The notes under the pieces are model-generated. The model searched no databases, was not told the DNA's origin, and saw only the letters and a list, made by a program, of their open reading frames with translations. Below are positions 1 to 9,128 of a DNA stretch of 64,000 nucleotides, one piece after another (position 1 is the stretch's first letter; each line of letters starts with the position of its first letter). Made by a program: the position numbers and the translations under genes. The stretch lies in the NCBI RefSeq assembly GCF_023101165.1, contig NZ_CP078076.1:2604001-2668000 (forward strand), given 5' to 3'. The DNA is from Microbacterium sufflavum (GTDB taxonomy: Bacteria; Actinomycetota; Actinomycetes; Actinomycetales; Microbacteriaceae).

Positions 1-6
1 CTGTTG

Positions 7-22
7 TCGAAAATCTGTTCGA
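7..22. promoter_or_regulatory. LexA (SOS) box upstream of recA
   Basis: The 16-base site TCGAAAATCTGTTCGA has matching TCGAA and TTCGA arms and fits the actinobacterial and Bacillus-type LexA consensus (TCGAAC-N4-GTTCGA) except at one base. It lies about 200 bases before recA, a normal position for DNA-damage control of that gene. The assignment rests on sequence similarity only. Confidence 0.8.
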
Positions 23-219
23 ACCGGGCGTAGTCTTCTGCACAAGTGGTTTCGATGCCTGGATCATCACAGACCTCGGGTGGGCCGATGCAATGTCGGT
101 GGCTCGTCCTAGCGTGAGGACCAGGCTGAAGAAGCCACACGCCTTGTCGGAGAGTTCCTTCCAGCCGGAAGAGCCGCGACAGCCTACAGGCGGCATCACA
201 CGCGCAGAAGGAGCACACC

Positions 220-1266
220 ATGCCATCACCCGCCGACCGCGAGAAGTCCCTCGAGACCGCCCTCGCGCAGATCGACCGTCAATTCGGAAAGGGCTCGGTC
301 ATGCGGCTGGGCAGCGATGAGCGCGCCCCCGTGGCAGTCATCCCCACCGGCTCCATCGCCCTCGACGTCGCCCTTGGGGTCGGAGGGCTGCCGCGTGGCC
401 GCATCGTGGAGATCTACGGCCCGGAGTCCTCGGGTAAGACCACACTCACCCTGCACGCCATCGCCAATGCGCAGCGCGCGGGCGGTATCGCGGCGTTCAT
501 CGACGCGGAGCACGCGCTCGACCCCGACTACGCCGCGAAGCTGGGCGTCGACATCGATTCCCTGCTGGTGTCGCAGCCGGACACCGGTGAGCAGGCGCTG
601 GAGATCGCCGACATGCTCGTGCGGTCCGGTGCCATCGATCTCATCGTCGTCGACTCGGTCGCGGCCCTCGTGCCGCGAGCCGAGATCGAGGGTGAGATGG
701 GCGACTCCCACGTGGGTCTGCAGGCCCGGCTCATGTCGCAGGCGCTGCGCAAGCTGACGGGTGGGCTCAACCAGACCAACACCACGATGATCTTCATCAA
801 CCAGCTGCGCGAGAAGATCGGCGTCTTCTTCGGATCGCCCGAGACCACCGCCGGTGGAAAGGCGCTCAAGTTCTACGCCTCCGTGCGCATGGACATCCGA
901 CGGATCGAGACCCTCAAAGACGGAACCGACGCCGTCGGCAACCGTACGCGGGTCAAGATCGTCAAGAACAAGATGGCCCCGCCGTTCAAGCAGGCGGAGT
1001 TTGACATCCTCTACGGCGTGGGGATCTCTCGCGAGGGCAGCCTGATCGACTTCGGCGTGGAGCACGGGATCGTCAAGAAGTCTGGCTCCTGGTACACCTA
1101 CGACGGCGACCAGCTGGGGCAGGGCAAGGAGAACGCGCGCACGTTCCTTCTCAACAACCCCGACATCGCCCTCGCCATCGAGACGCAGATCAAGCAGAAG
1201 CTCGGCATCGGTGCGCAGCCCGCGCCCGCGTCTGCGGACGAGCTCGCTGAGCGTCGCCCGGCCTGA
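220..1266 (+). CDS. recA: Recombinase RecA
   Basis: This is the DNA-dependent ATPase that forms filaments on single-stranded DNA, carries out strand exchange and triggers LexA self-cleavage. The 348-residue length is normal for an actinobacterial RecA and there is no intein. The Walker A motif GPESSGKTT is at residues 67-75, and the conserved [10 protein letters not shown] and [14 protein letters not shown] segments are present. The ATG follows a strong AAGGAG site at 208-213. The gene sits behind a LexA box and its stop overlaps the recX start by one base, so the two are probably co-transcribed. Confidence 0.98.
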   Translation: MPSPADREKSLETALAQIDRQFGKGSVMRLGSDERAPVAVIPTGSIALDVALGVGGLPRGRIVEIYGPESSGKTTLTLHAIANAQRAGGIAAFIDAEHALDPDYAAKLGVDIDSLLVSQPDTGEQALEIADMLVRSGAIDLIVVDSVAALVPRAEIEGEMGDSHVGLQARLMSQALRKLTGGLNQTNTTMIFINQLREKIGVFFGSPETTAGGKALKFYASVRMDIRRIETLKDGTDAVGNRTRVKIVKNKMAPPFKQAEFDILYGVGISREGSLIDFGVEHGIVKKSGSWYTYDGDQLGQGKENARTFLLNNPDIALAIETQIKQKLGIGAQPAPASADELAERRPA

Positions 1267-2120
1267 TGAACAAGCAGCGTGGGGGCGATCCGGAACGGAT
1301 CGCCCCCATCATCCCGCTCTTCGGAGGGGCGCCGTCTCGGCAGCCCTCACGACGGCCTACCCCGCCCGATCATTCAGGGGTGGACGCGCCGGCATCGACT
1401 GACGGCGCCGCGTCGTGGCGCTCGACCTGGCATCAGGCGCCGTCCGACTTCCCGCAGGAACCCGACCCGGGCACGCCGAGCGAACGGCATCCCGCACGCG
1501 GTCGACGCGGGCGATCGACAGCGGGCACCCCGGCCCCTCGGCTGCGCGCGATCGACGAGGGGACGCTCGGCGGGGCGGATGCCGAGCGGGGAGAAGAGGA
1601 CGGTCCCACCACGGAGGAGGTCCGTGTCGCGGCCGAAGAATCTCTGCTCCGCAAGCTTCGCACCCGCTCGTTGTCCGTCTCCGAAGCGCGCCTGGTCTTG
1701 AGAGGCCACGGGGTGGAGGCGAACGACGTCGACGACCTGATCGACGATTTCTGCCGTCGCGGTTACCTCGACGACGCGGTGCTCGCCGAGATGCTCGTGA
1801 CCTCGGGCGCCGAACGCAAGGGGCAGGGGCGTGTCGCGCTGTCCCGAGCGCTCGCCCAGCGCGGGATCCCGCGAGAGGTGATCCATGCGGCGCTGGAGGA
1901 ACTCCCTGACGACGATGCGGAGCGGGCGCTGGAGTTCGCTCGCACCAAGGCGCGGTCTCTCAGCCGGCTCGACGCCGACACGGCGCTTCGTCGCCTCACG
2001 GGTCAGCTGGCGCGGCGCGGTTATGCCGGATCGGTCGCGATGACCGCCGCCAAGACGGCGCTGCGCGAGGCGTCGTCCGGTGGTTCCGGGTCCGGCGTGC
2101 GCTTCGTGGATTCCGACTGA
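1266..2120 (+). CDS. recX: Regulatory protein RecX
   Basis: RecX binds RecA filaments and limits RecA activity. Residues from about 120 to the C-terminus form the three-helix RecX repeats (RSLSVSEARLVL, RGYLDDAVLAEML, ALAQRGIPREVI). The first 110 or so residues are Pro/Arg/Ala-rich and probably disordered, making this 284-residue protein longer than the usual 150-200. The ATG overlaps the recA stop (TGATG), which implies translational coupling. A perfect 11-bp hairpin lies only 15 bases into this frame and could limit read-through from recA. A start further downstream cannot be excluded. Confidence 0.9.
   Translation: MNKQRGGDPERIAPIIPLFGGAPSRQPSRRPTPPDHSGVDAPASTDGAASWRSTWHQAPSDFPQEPDPGTPSERHPARGRRGRSTAGTPAPRLRAIDEGTLGGADAERGEEDGPTTEEVRVAAEESLLRKLRTRSLSVSEARLVLRGHGVEANDVDDLIDDFCRRGYLDDAVLAEMLVTSGAERKGQGRVALSRALAQRGIPREVIHAALEELPDDDAERALEFARTKARSLSRLDADTALRRLTGQLARRGYAGSVAMTAAKTALREASSGGSGSGVRFVDSD
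1281..1307 (+). terminator. Hairpin at the recA-recX junction (attenuator-like)
   Basis: GGGGGCGATCC (1281-1291), a 5-base loop and GGATCGCCCCC (1297-1307) form a perfect 11-bp stem 15 bases after the recA stop codon and inside the 5' end of recX. No clear U-run follows, so it is a partial terminator or mRNA-stabilising element by inference only. Confidence 0.55.
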
Positions 2121-2152
2121 GGGCGCCGCCCTGAGCGCGGTGACGGGGCTCG

Positions 2153-2158
2153 TACAAT
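2153..2158 (+). promoter_or_regulatory. -10 box (TACAAT) for miaB
   Basis: TACAAT ends nine bases before the miaB ATG at 2168, which would place the transcript start within a few bases of the start codon. No ribosome binding site precedes this ATG, in agreement with a leaderless or nearly leaderless mRNA. There is no convincing -35 box. Confidence 0.55.
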
Positions 2159-2167
2159 GGACAGATC

Positions 2168-3712
2168 ATGACTATCCCCCGCAGTGAACCGACGATCATC
2201 AGCGCCTCATCGGCGGCCGTCGACGACGACGGGCGACAGCGATCGTATGAGGTGCGTACCTTCGGGTGCCAGATGAACGTGCACGACTCCGAGCGGCTGT
2301 CCGGTTCGCTCGAGAGCGCGGGCTACGTCCCTGCGCCCGCGGGCAGTGAAGCCGACGTCGTCATCATCAACACCTGCGCCGTGCGCGACAATGCGGCGGG
2401 CAAGTTGTACGGCACTCTCGGACACCTCGCCGCGGTGAAGCGTCGGAAGGCGGGCATGCAGATCGCCGTCGGTGGCTGTCTCGCACAGATGGACAAGCAG
2501 GCGGTGCTCGACAAGGCGCCGTGGGTCGATGTCGTCTTCGGAACGCACAACATGGGCTCCCTGCCCGGCCTCCTCGAGCGCGCCCGCCACAACGGAGACG
2601 CGGAGCTGGAGATCCTCGAGTCGCTCGAGGTGTTCCCGTCCACGCTTCCCACCAAGCGCGACTCCGCCCACAGCGGTTGGGTGTCGATCTCGGTCGGCTG
2701 CAACAACACCTGCACGTTCTGCATCGTTCCGAGCCTTCGTGGCAAGGAGAAGGACCGCCGCCCGGGCGACATCCTCAACGAGATCCGGCTGCTGGTCGAG
2801 GACGGCGCGATCGAGGTCACCCTGCTCGGCCAGAACGTCAACTCGTATGGTGTGGAGTTCGGAGACCGCCAGGCCTTCGGCAAGCTGCTGCGCGCGGCCG
2901 GGCAGATCGAGGGCCTGGAGCGGATCCGATTCACGAGTCCGCATCCGGCCGCCTTCACCGACGACGTGATCGACGCGATGGCCGAGACACCGAGCGTGAT
3001 GCCGCAGCTGCACATGCCGCTCCAGTCGGGCAGCGACCGCATCCTCAAGGCCATGCGGCGTTCGTACCGCAGCGAGCGTTTCCTGGGCATCCTCGACCGG
3101 GTGCGGGCACGCATCCCGCACGCGGCCATCACGACCGACATCATCGTCGGGTTCCCGGGTGAGACCGAGGAGGACTTCGAAGACACGATGCGGGTGGTCG
3201 AGCAGGCACGCTTCTCCGGAGCCTTCACGTTCCAGTACTCGATCCGGGAGGGCACACCGGCGGCGACGATGGCGGATCAGGTTCCGAAGGCCGTGGTGCA
3301 GGCCCGCTACGATCGCTTGATCGCACTGCAGGAGCGCATCTCGCTGGAAGAGAACCAGAAGCAGGTCGGCCGCGAGATCGAGGTGCTCGTGTCGACCGGG
3401 GAGGGCAAGAAGGACGCCGAGACCCACCGCCTGACGGGCCGAGGCGAGGACAACCGTCTCGTGCACTTCGAGGTCCCGCCGGGGTCGGAGCTTCCGCGCC
3501 CGGGTGACGTCGTCACGGTGACGGTCACGCACGCCGCGCCGTTCCACCTGCTGGCCGATGACCCCACCGGCGCGCCTCTGCGCATCCGCCGGACACGGGG
3601 CGGAGATGCCTGGGACCGCTCGCAGGCGGAGTCGTGCGCGGTGCCGTCACCGAGTGCGAGCGGGTCGAGCGCCGTGTCGCTCGGGCTTCCGACGCTGCGC
3701 GTCGGCGTGTGA
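2168..3712 (+). CDS. miaB: tRNA-2-methylthio-N6-dimethylallyladenosine synthase MiaB
   Basis: A radical-SAM methylthiotransferase that adds the 2-methylthio group to i6A37 in tRNAs reading UNN codons. The N-terminal UPF0004 domain has FGCQMN, NTCAVR and GGCLAQ, each with a cysteine for the auxiliary cluster. The radical-SAM CNNTCTFC motif has cysteines at residues 178, 182 and 185. A TRAM domain ends near residue 460, followed by a non-conserved tail of about 50 residues. The tail overlaps miaA, which supplies the isopentenyl group in the preceding reaction. Length 514 is typical for Actinobacteria. Confidence 0.96.
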   Translation: MTIPRSEPTIISASSAAVDDDGRQRSYEVRTFGCQMNVHDSERLSGSLESAGYVPAPAGSEADVVIINTCAVRDNAAGKLYGTLGHLAAVKRRKAGMQIAVGGCLAQMDKQAVLDKAPWVDVVFGTHNMGSLPGLLERARHNGDAELEILESLEVFPSTLPTKRDSAHSGWVSISVGCNNTCTFCIVPSLRGKEKDRRPGDILNEIRLLVEDGAIEVTLLGQNVNSYGVEFGDRQAFGKLLRAAGQIEGLERIRFTSPHPAAFTDDVIDAMAETPSVMPQLHMPLQSGSDRILKAMRRSYRSERFLGILDRVRARIPHAAITTDIIVGFPGETEEDFEDTMRVVEQARFSGAFTFQYSIREGTPAATMADQVPKAVVQARYDRLIALQERISLEENQKQVGREIEVLVSTGEGKKDAETHRLTGRGEDNRLVHFEVPPGSELPRPGDVVTVTVTHAAPFHLLADDPTGAPLRIRRTRGGDAWDRSQAESCAVPSPSASGSSAVSLGLPTLRVGV

Positions 3713-4620
3713 CCGCGCCGCGACTCTGGGCGATCGTCGGTGCCACGGGCACGGGCAAGAGCGACCTCGCCCTGGACCTGGCCGAAGCGCTGCGGCGTCA
3801 GGGCAACCCGGCCGAGATCATCAACGCCGACGCGATGCAGGTGTATCGCGGCATGGACATCGGCACGGCGAAGTTGCCGACCGCCGACCGTCGTGGCATT
3901 CCCCATCATCTCCTCGACGTGCGAGAGGTCTCGCAGGATGCTGCTGCCGCTTGGTATCAGCCGCTGGCGCGTGCGGCGGTGCGCGACATCCAGGAGCGCG
4001 GCGGAGACGCCATCCTGGTCGGCGGCTCGGGTCTGTACGTCTCCAGCGTGATCTTCGACTTCGACTTCCCGCCGCGAGACCCGGCGGTGCGGAGGCGGCT
4101 GGAGCTCGAGTTCGAGGCCGAGGGGATCACGCCGTTGCTCGAGCGACTGCGGCTCCTCGATCCGACCACGGCGGAGCGCGTTGACCCCAGGAACAGCCGA
4201 CGGGTCATCCGTGCGCTCGAAGTGGTGGAACAGGGGAGTGCTACGCACGGGGCAGCGCTTCCCGATGCGCCGACGCTGTGGATGCCGCAGACGCGGATCA
4301 TCGGCCTGCGCCTGGACCGCGAGCCGCTCGTGCGCCGGCTGAACGACCGGGTCGACCGCATGTGGGCGCAGGGGCTGGTGGCGGAGGCCGAGAGTCTCCG
4401 TGGGCGTGGCCTGGAGAGCGGCACCACGGCTTCCCGCGCGATCGGCTACGCCCAGGCGCTGGGACAGTTGGACGGCCGGCTCACGGAGGCGGAGGCGATC
4501 GCGGAGACGCAGGCCCTCACCCGCCGGTACGCCCGCCGTCAGGTGTCGTGGTTCAAGCGTTACCCGCAGCTCGAGTGGCACGACGTGCCGACCTCCGCGG
4601 AGCAGCTTCTCGCCGACTGA
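3709..4620 (+). CDS. miaA: tRNA dimethylallyltransferase MiaA
   Basis: Transfers a dimethylallyl group to A37 of tRNAs, making the substrate for MiaB. The P-loop GATGTGKS is at residues 11-18 when translation starts at the GTG at 3709, whose GTGA overlaps the miaB stop codon. That overlap and the position of the P-loop near the N-terminus favour this start over the ATG at 3634, which lies inside mia[19 protein letters not shown] and [14 protein letters not shown] are family signatures. The product is 303 residues, the usual size. Confidence 0.95.
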   Translation: MTAPRLWAIVGATGTGKSDLALDLAEALRRQGNPAEIINADAMQVYRGMDIGTAKLPTADRRGIPHHLLDVREVSQDAAAAWYQPLARAAVRDIQERGGDAILVGGSGLYVSSVIFDFDFPPRDPAVRRRLELEFEAEGITPLLERLRLLDPTTAERVDPRNSRRVIRALEVVEQGSATHGAALPDAPTLWMPQTRIIGLRLDREPLVRRLNDRVDRMWAQGLVAEAESLRGRGLESGTTASRAIGYAQALGQLDGRLTEAEAIAETQALTRRYARRQVSWFKRYPQLEWHDVPTSAEQLLAD

Positions 4621-4652
4621 CGAGTGTCGGTGCCCGGTGCAAGACTGCGCGC

Positions 4653-5201
4653 ATGGCCACTCACTTCTACACCGCCTCCAGTCTCGATGGGTTCATCGCC
4701 ACGCTCGACCATTCACTCGACTGGCTGCTGAGCCAGGACATCGATCTGGAGGGGCCGATGGCGTACCCGTCGTTCGAGAAGAACGTCGGCGCCCTCGTGA
4801 TGGGGGCGTCCACCTACGAATGGGTGATGCGGCACGAGGAGCGACAGTGGGGGTACACTCAGCCGACGTGGGTGCTCACGCACCGCGACCTCGAGCTGCC
4901 CACGGGGGCGGCCGTCGAACTCACCAGCGACTCCGTGAGCGAAGTGCACGCCCGCGCGGTGGCGGCGGCGGAGGGCCGCGATGTCTGGATCGTCGGCGGG
5001 GGAGACGTCGCCGGGCAGTTCGCCGACGCCGGGCTTCTCGACGAGGTCTGGGTGCAATACGCCCCGGTCACCCTCGGGTCAGGTGCACCGCTTCTTCCTC
5101 GTCGACTCGATCTGGAGTTGCTCGAGGTCGCACGCAACCGCAGCTTCCTGTGCGGGCGTTATCGCGTCGTCCGCGACGAGGGGGAAACGAACCGTCCCTA
5201 G
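4653..5201 (+). CDS. Dihydrofolate reductase family protein (RibD C-terminal domain)
   Basis: A 182-residue protein with the RibD-C/DHFR-like fold used in many uncharacterised NADPH-dependent reductases. The start YTASSLDGFIA, the central MGASTYEWV and the IVGGGDVAGQFADAGLLDEVWV segment are characteristic. The ATG at 4653 begins right at the first strand. The stop codon TAG is also the first half of the -10 box of dapF. The physiological substrate is unknown; a true folate or riboflavin role should not be assumed. Confidence 0.8.
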   Translation: MATHFYTASSLDGFIATLDHSLDWLLSQDIDLEGPMAYPSFEKNVGALVMGASTYEWVMRHEERQWGYTQPTWVLTHRDLELPTGAAVELTSDSVSEVHARAVAAAEGRDVWIVGGGDVAGQFADAGLLDEVWVQYAPVTLGSGAPLLPRRLDLELLEVARNRSFLCGRYRVVRDEGETNRP

Positions 5202-5204
5202 ACT
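5199..5204 (+). promoter_or_regulatory. -10 box (TAGACT) for dapF
   Basis: TAGACT is followed by six bases (GGGAGC) and then the dapF ATG at 5211, so the transcript would begin at or next to the A of ATG. The box includes the stop codon of the preceding gene. Confidence 0.6.
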
Positions 5205-5210
5205 GGGAGC

Positions 5211-6083
5211 ATGGTCGCATTCACCAAGGGGCACGGCACCGGCAACGACTTCATCATCATCGCCGACCCCGATGGGCAGCTGCCTCTGTCACAGGAGCAG
5301 GTGGCTGTGCTCTGCGACCGCCACTTCGGCATCGGCGCAGACGGGGTCCTGCGGGTCGTCCGCTCCGCGTCCCTTCCGGAGGGCGCTGCGGCGCTGGCGG
5401 AAGAGCCCGCCGCGGAGTGGTTCATGGACTATCGCAACGCCGACGGCTCGGTCGCGGAGATGTGCGGCAACGGGATCCGCGTGTTCGTGCACTATCTGGT
5501 GCGTTCCGGTCTCGCGAGTATCGAGCAGGGCGCGACGCTGCCGATCGGTACCAGGGCCGGAGTGCGCGACGTGACCCGCAGCGCGAACGGCTACCAGGTC
5601 GACCTCGGGGCGTGGCGCCTGTCGGGCGACGACCCACTCGTCCGTGCGGATGGGCTCACCGTGACCCGCCCCGGCCTCGGCATCGATCTGGGCAACCCGC
5701 ACGTCGTGGTCGCGCTGGCATCCGAGGCCGAACTCGCGCTGCTCGAGCTCACGCGTGCACCCGAGCTCGAACCCGCCCTTCCTGCGGGCGCCAACGTCGA
5801 GTTCGTCGTCCCGGGTGAACCCCTGGTCCGCGACGGCATCGGCCATGTGCGCATGCGGGTCTCCGAGCGCGGCGTCGGCGAGACGCTCAGCTGCGGAACC
5901 GGTGTCGCGGCGACGGCCCTCGCCGTGCGGTACTGGGCGGGTGCGCAGGCGCCGAACAACTGGCAGGTCGAGGTGCCCGGTGGCACACTGGCCGTGCGGA
6001 TGTTCCCGGCGGAGGACGGCGAGCACGTCGCGCTCTCCGGGCCTGCGCAGCTGGTATTCCAGGGTGAGATCGACCTGCTCTGA
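5211..6083 (+). CDS. dapF: Diaminopimelate epimerase
   Basis: Interconverts LL- and meso-diaminopimelate for lysine and peptidoglycan synthesis by a two-base cysteine mechanism. The two catalytic cysteines are visible: C85 in MCGNGIRVF and C228 in LSCGTGV. The N-terminal [10 protein letters not shown] motif is intact. At 290 residues it matches actinobacterial DapF. It lies in the usual miaA-dapF neighbourhood and has its own leaderless-type promoter. Confidence 0.96.
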   Translation: MVAFTKGHGTGNDFIIIADPDGQLPLSQEQVAVLCDRHFGIGADGVLRVVRSASLPEGAAALAEEPAAEWFMDYRNADGSVAEMCGNGIRVFVHYLVRSGLASIEQGATLPIGTRAGVRDVTRSANGYQVDLGAWRLSGDDPLVRADGLTVTRPGLGIDLGNPHVVVALASEAELALLELTRAPELEPALPAGANVEFVVPGEPLVRDGIGHVRMRVSERGVGETLSCGTGVAATALAVRYWAGAQAPNNWQVEVPGGTLAVRMFPAEDGEHVALSGPAQLVFQGEIDLL

Positions 6084-6091
6084 GGCGCGGA

Positions 6092-6733
6092 TCAGACCAG
6101 CGCGATCGGCTCTGTCGGTGGCGTGCCGTGCTTGCGGACCTTCAGGATGCGGTAGCCCTTGCCGGTCGCGGTGCGGAAGACGCTGAAGCCGGGGTGGAAC
6201 GTGCTGGCGATCCACCGCTGCAGGGAGTCGGCACCCAGATTGCGCTGCACCACGAGCCAGGCATCGCTGCGCTCGTCGAGCCGGGGGATCCACCGTTCGA
6301 GGAGCCCGTGGAGCTCGTTCTTCCCCACGCGGATCGGCGGGTTGGAGCGGATGGTGCGGAAGGTCACGTCGTCGGGAACATCTCCGGGCAGCGCGGCGTT
6401 GACATTGGTGAGGCCGAGCGCGGAAGCATTGCGACGCACGAGGTCGAGCGCACGTTCATTCACGTCCACCGCCCAGACGGTGGCGTGCGGTGAAGCCAGA
6501 GCCATCGACAGGGCGATGGGTCCCCAGCCGCTGCCGAGGTCGAGAAGATGGCCGCCGGGTGGAACGGGCGGAGTGTTGGCGAGAAGGACCGCGGTTCCGG
6601 CATCGAGCCGATCCGGGCTGAAGACCCCACCGGCGGTGGTCATCTCCAGCTCGCGCCCTGCCAGGGATACACGGATCGTGCGCAGGTTCTCGGGGCTTGC
6701 CGGGGCCGCAGTGAAGTAGTGGTCGGACCCCAT
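6092..6733 (-). CDS. Class I SAM-dependent methyltransferase (RsmC-like)
   Basis: A 213-residue single-domain methyltransferase. LLDLGSGWGPIAL is the SAM-binding motif I, VWAVDVNERAL is motif II, and SNPPIRVG is the NPPY-type motif of enzymes that methylate exocyclic amines of bases. The fold resembles the C-terminal half of 16S rRNA G1207 methyltransferase RsmC, so an rRNA target is likely but not proven. The ATG at 6733 is chosen because TACGCT lies six bases upstream; the longer frame to 6973 only shadows hflX. It converges on dapF with an 8-base gap. Confidence 0.85.
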   Translation of the reverse strand: MGSDHYFTAAPASPENLRTIRVSLAGRELEMTTAGGVFSPDRLDAGTAVLLANTPPVPPGGHLLDLGSGWGPIALSMALASPHATVWAVDVNERALDLVRRNASALGLTNVNAALPGDVPDDVTFRTIRSNPPIRVGKNELHGLLERWIPRLDERSDAWLVVQRNLGADSLQRWIASTFHPGFSVFRTATGKGYRILKVRKHGTPPTEPIALV

Positions 6734-6799
6734 ACGGTGAGCGTACCGGACGGTGCGGGCTAAGGTTAAGGCTCGCGAGGAAACCAGAGACAGGAACGG

Positions 6800-8311
6800 A
6801 TGACGGAGACGAAGATCCCCTCCACCGACGACCAGACGGTCGACCGAGTGCTTTCGAACGCGGAGAAGCGATCGGAGGTCCGCGTCTTCGGCGCCGCCCA
6901 GGCCCTGCAGGACGAGGCCACGGCTGCGCACTCGCAGACCGACGGTCAGCAGTGGGACCTCGAAGATCGGCATGCGCTGCGTCGCGTGGCCGGACTCTCG
7001 ACCGAACTGGAAGACGTCACCGAGGTCGAGTACCGACAGCTACGGCTCGAGAACGTCGTGCTGGTGGGCGTGTACCCGCAGGGGGCGCAGGAAGACGCGG
7101 AGAACTCGCTGCGCGAGCTGGCCGCGCTGGCCGAGACGGCGGGTGCCGTGGTCCTGGACGGCGTGCTGCAGCGGAGGCCCCACCCGGACGCCGCGACCTA
7201 CCTCGGACGAGGCAAGGCGCAGGAGCTGAAGGACATCGTGGCCGCGGTCGGGGCAGACACCGTCATCGCGGATACCGAACTGGCGCCCAGCCAGCGTCGC
7301 GCCCTCGAAGACGTCGTCAAGGTCAAGGTGATCGACCGCACGACCGTGATCCTCGACATCTTCAGCCAGCACGCGAAGAGCCGCGAGGGCAAGGCCCAGG
7401 TCGAGCTCGCGCAGCTCGAGTACCTCCTTCCGCGGCTGCGCGGATGGGGTGAGTCCATGAGCCGCCAGGCCGGTGGGCAGGTCGGCGCAGGCGGCGCGGG
7501 GATGGGATCGCGCGGCCCGGGTGAGACGAAGATCGAGCTGGATCGTCGCCGCATCCGCACGAAGATGGCGCTGCTGCGCAAGCAGATCCGCGACTTCGCG
7601 CCGGCTCGCGAGGCCAAGCGGGCCGAGCGCAAGCGCAACACGATTCCCTCCGTCGCGATCGCGGGCTACACCAACGCCGGCAAGTCCAGCCTCCTGAACG
7701 CCCTGACGAGCGCCGGCGTGCTCGTCGAGAACGCCCTTTTCGCCACCCTCGACGCGACCGTGCGCCGATCGGCGACCGAGGACGGCCGTGTCTACACCCT
7801 CACCGACACGGTGGGTTTCGTGCGGAACCTGCCGCACCAGCTGGTCGAGGCTTTCCGCTCCACGCTGGAAGAGGTCGGCGACGCCGATGTCGTGCTGCAC
7901 GTCGTCGACGGGTCGCACCCCGACCCGGCCGGCCAGCTGCAGACGGTTCGCGACGTGATGGGCGACGTCGGGGTGCGCGACCTGCCGGAGATCGTGGTCT
8001 TCAACAAGGCCGACCTGATCCCCGAGGATGAGCGTCTCGTGCTGCGCGGCCTGGAGCCGCACGCGCACTTCGTGTCGTCGCGCTCAGGGGAGGGCATCGA
8101 CGAGCTGCGGTCCGCGATCGAGGCGGCGCTGCCCCAGCCCGCGGTCGAGATTCGTGCGGTGGTCCCGTACGACCGGGGCGACCTCGTCGCCGCGATCCAC
8201 GAGACGGGCATGCTGCTCTCCGTCGAGCATCAGGAGCAGGGAAGCGCCGTGCACGCCCGGGTGTCCGAACGTCTGGCGGCCGAGCTGGCGCCGTTCGTCG
8301 CGGAGGGGTGA
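6800..8311 (+). CDS. hflX: Ribosome-associated GTPase HflX
   Basis: HflX splits stalled or hibernating 70S ribosomes, often after heat or antibiotic stress. The N-terminal HflX domain has the glycine-rich segment GQVGAGGAGMGSRGPGETKI, and a coiled linker precedes the G domain. G1 is GYTNAGKS at residues 289-296, G3 is DTVGF, G4 is NKAD and G5 is SSRSGEG. The 503-residue length is normal. The ATG has an upstream GACAGGAACG site. Divergent from the methyltransferase and convergent with the SIMPL gene. Confidence 0.95.
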   Translation: MTETKIPSTDDQTVDRVLSNAEKRSEVRVFGAAQALQDEATAAHSQTDGQQWDLEDRHALRRVAGLSTELEDVTEVEYRQLRLENVVLVGVYPQGAQEDAENSLRELAALAETAGAVVLDGVLQRRPHPDAATYLGRGKAQELKDIVAAVGADTVIADTELAPSQRRALEDVVKVKVIDRTTVILDIFSQHAKSREGKAQVELAQLEYLLPRLRGWGESMSRQAGGQVGAGGAGMGSRGPGETKIELDRRRIRTKMALLRKQIRDFAPAREAKRAERKRNTIPSVAIAGYTNAGKSSLLNALTSAGVLVENALFATLDATVRRSATEDGRVYTLTDTVGFVRNLPHQLVEAFRSTLEEVGDADVVLHVVDGSHPDPAGQLQTVRDVMGDVGVRDLPEIVVFNKADLIPEDERLVLRGLEPHAHFVSSRSGEGIDELRSAIEAALPQPAVEIRAVVPYDRGDLVAAIHETGMLLSVEHQEQGSAVHARVSERLAAELAPFVAEG

Positions 8312-8320
8312 GCTCCGCGC

Positions 8321-8986
8321 TCAGCGGGCGAGGAAACGCGCCTCGACGGTTGCCGAGATGACGATCTCCTCCGGCTCGTACTGCATGGAGGGTGCGGCGT
8401 CGGCGGCGAACGCGACCGCTCCGCGAGCCTTCATCAGGGGCGTACCGGGGCCGGGGTGGCCGGGGGCGATCAGCCCGACGTCGGCCAGTTCGACGGGCGA
8501 GACCTGATGGAGGCCGACGGCACCCGCGTACGCCTCGGCGCGCAGCACGGCGGCCTCCACGGCGCGGGCCGCGACCTCGCGTTCGACACGGGTGCGGGTC
8601 TCGGGGGTGAGATGCCAGTCCACCCAACCGACCTCGACTCCCTCCCGCGCTGAGACCTCGGTGACCCACAGGGAGAGCTCGCCGTCCTCCGCGAACGTCG
8701 CGGTGAAGTCGACGCCGGCCATGTAGACGGGCGCGAGGCGCGAGCCATCGCTGCTCCACGGGCGCTCCGCCCGGACGCTGAGGTTGGCGCTGCTCCAGTC
8801 GAGCGCTGACCCGGTCTTCGTGCGCTCGGCGAGGTCTTCGCGCACGGGCTCGGAGAGACGCAGGGCTTCGTCGACCACGGGGCCGCGCTCCGGCCCCTCG
8901 GCACGGACGGAGACACGGACGGTGGCACGCTCGGGGCGGACCCGCACTTCGTGCTCACCCCGGACGGTGACGATGACCTCGCTCAT
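8321..8986 (-). CDS. SIMPL domain-containing protein (DUF541)
   Basis: A 221-residue protein with the SIMPL/DUF541 layout: an N-terminal beta-rich part beginning VTVRGEHEVRVRPERATV, a middle helical region, and a C-terminal VSATVEARF strand. No signal peptide or membrane segment is visible, unlike many outer-membrane or periplasmic relatives, so it is probably cytoplasmic. Function unknown. A TAGAGT box six bases before the ATG at 8986 suggests a leaderless transcript. It ends 9 bases from the end of hflX. Confidence 0.8.
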   Translation of the reverse strand: MSEVIVTVRGEHEVRVRPERATVRVSVRAEGPERGPVVDEALRLSEPVREDLAERTKTGSALDWSSANLSVRAERPWSSDGSRLAPVYMAGVDFTATFAEDGELSLWVTEVSAREGVEVGWVDWHLTPETRTRVEREVAARAVEAAVLRAEAYAGAVGLHQVSPVELADVGLIAPGHPGPGTPLMKARGAVAFAADAAPSMQYEPEEIVISATVEARFLAR

Positions 8987-9128
8987 GCGCCGACTCTACG
9001 CGAGCCGGTCGGGGCAGGGGCGGAATGGCGAAGGGCCTCCGAACGTTGTAACCTGTGATGCTCGGGTGCATGTCGCCCGGCCTGGTAATTCCACAGTGTG
9101 ACAGCGGCTCCTTCGCGAGAAGGACAAC

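Noticed and set aside
93-320. 75-codon frame before recA
   Set aside because: It overlaps recA in another frame, has no ribosome site and codes for an Arg/Pro-rich product; the region is better explained as the recA leader.
226-1065. Long open frame antisense to recA (279 codons)
   Set aside because: It mirrors the codon bias of recA, has no ribosome site, and its product is Arg/Asp/His-rich without any domain. The same kind of shadow frame appears opposite most genes here.
3634-3708. Upstream start for miaA inside miaB
   Set aside because: The ATG at 3634 would add 25 non-conserved residues. The GTG at 3709 overlaps the miaB stop in the common GTGA form and places the P-loop correctly.
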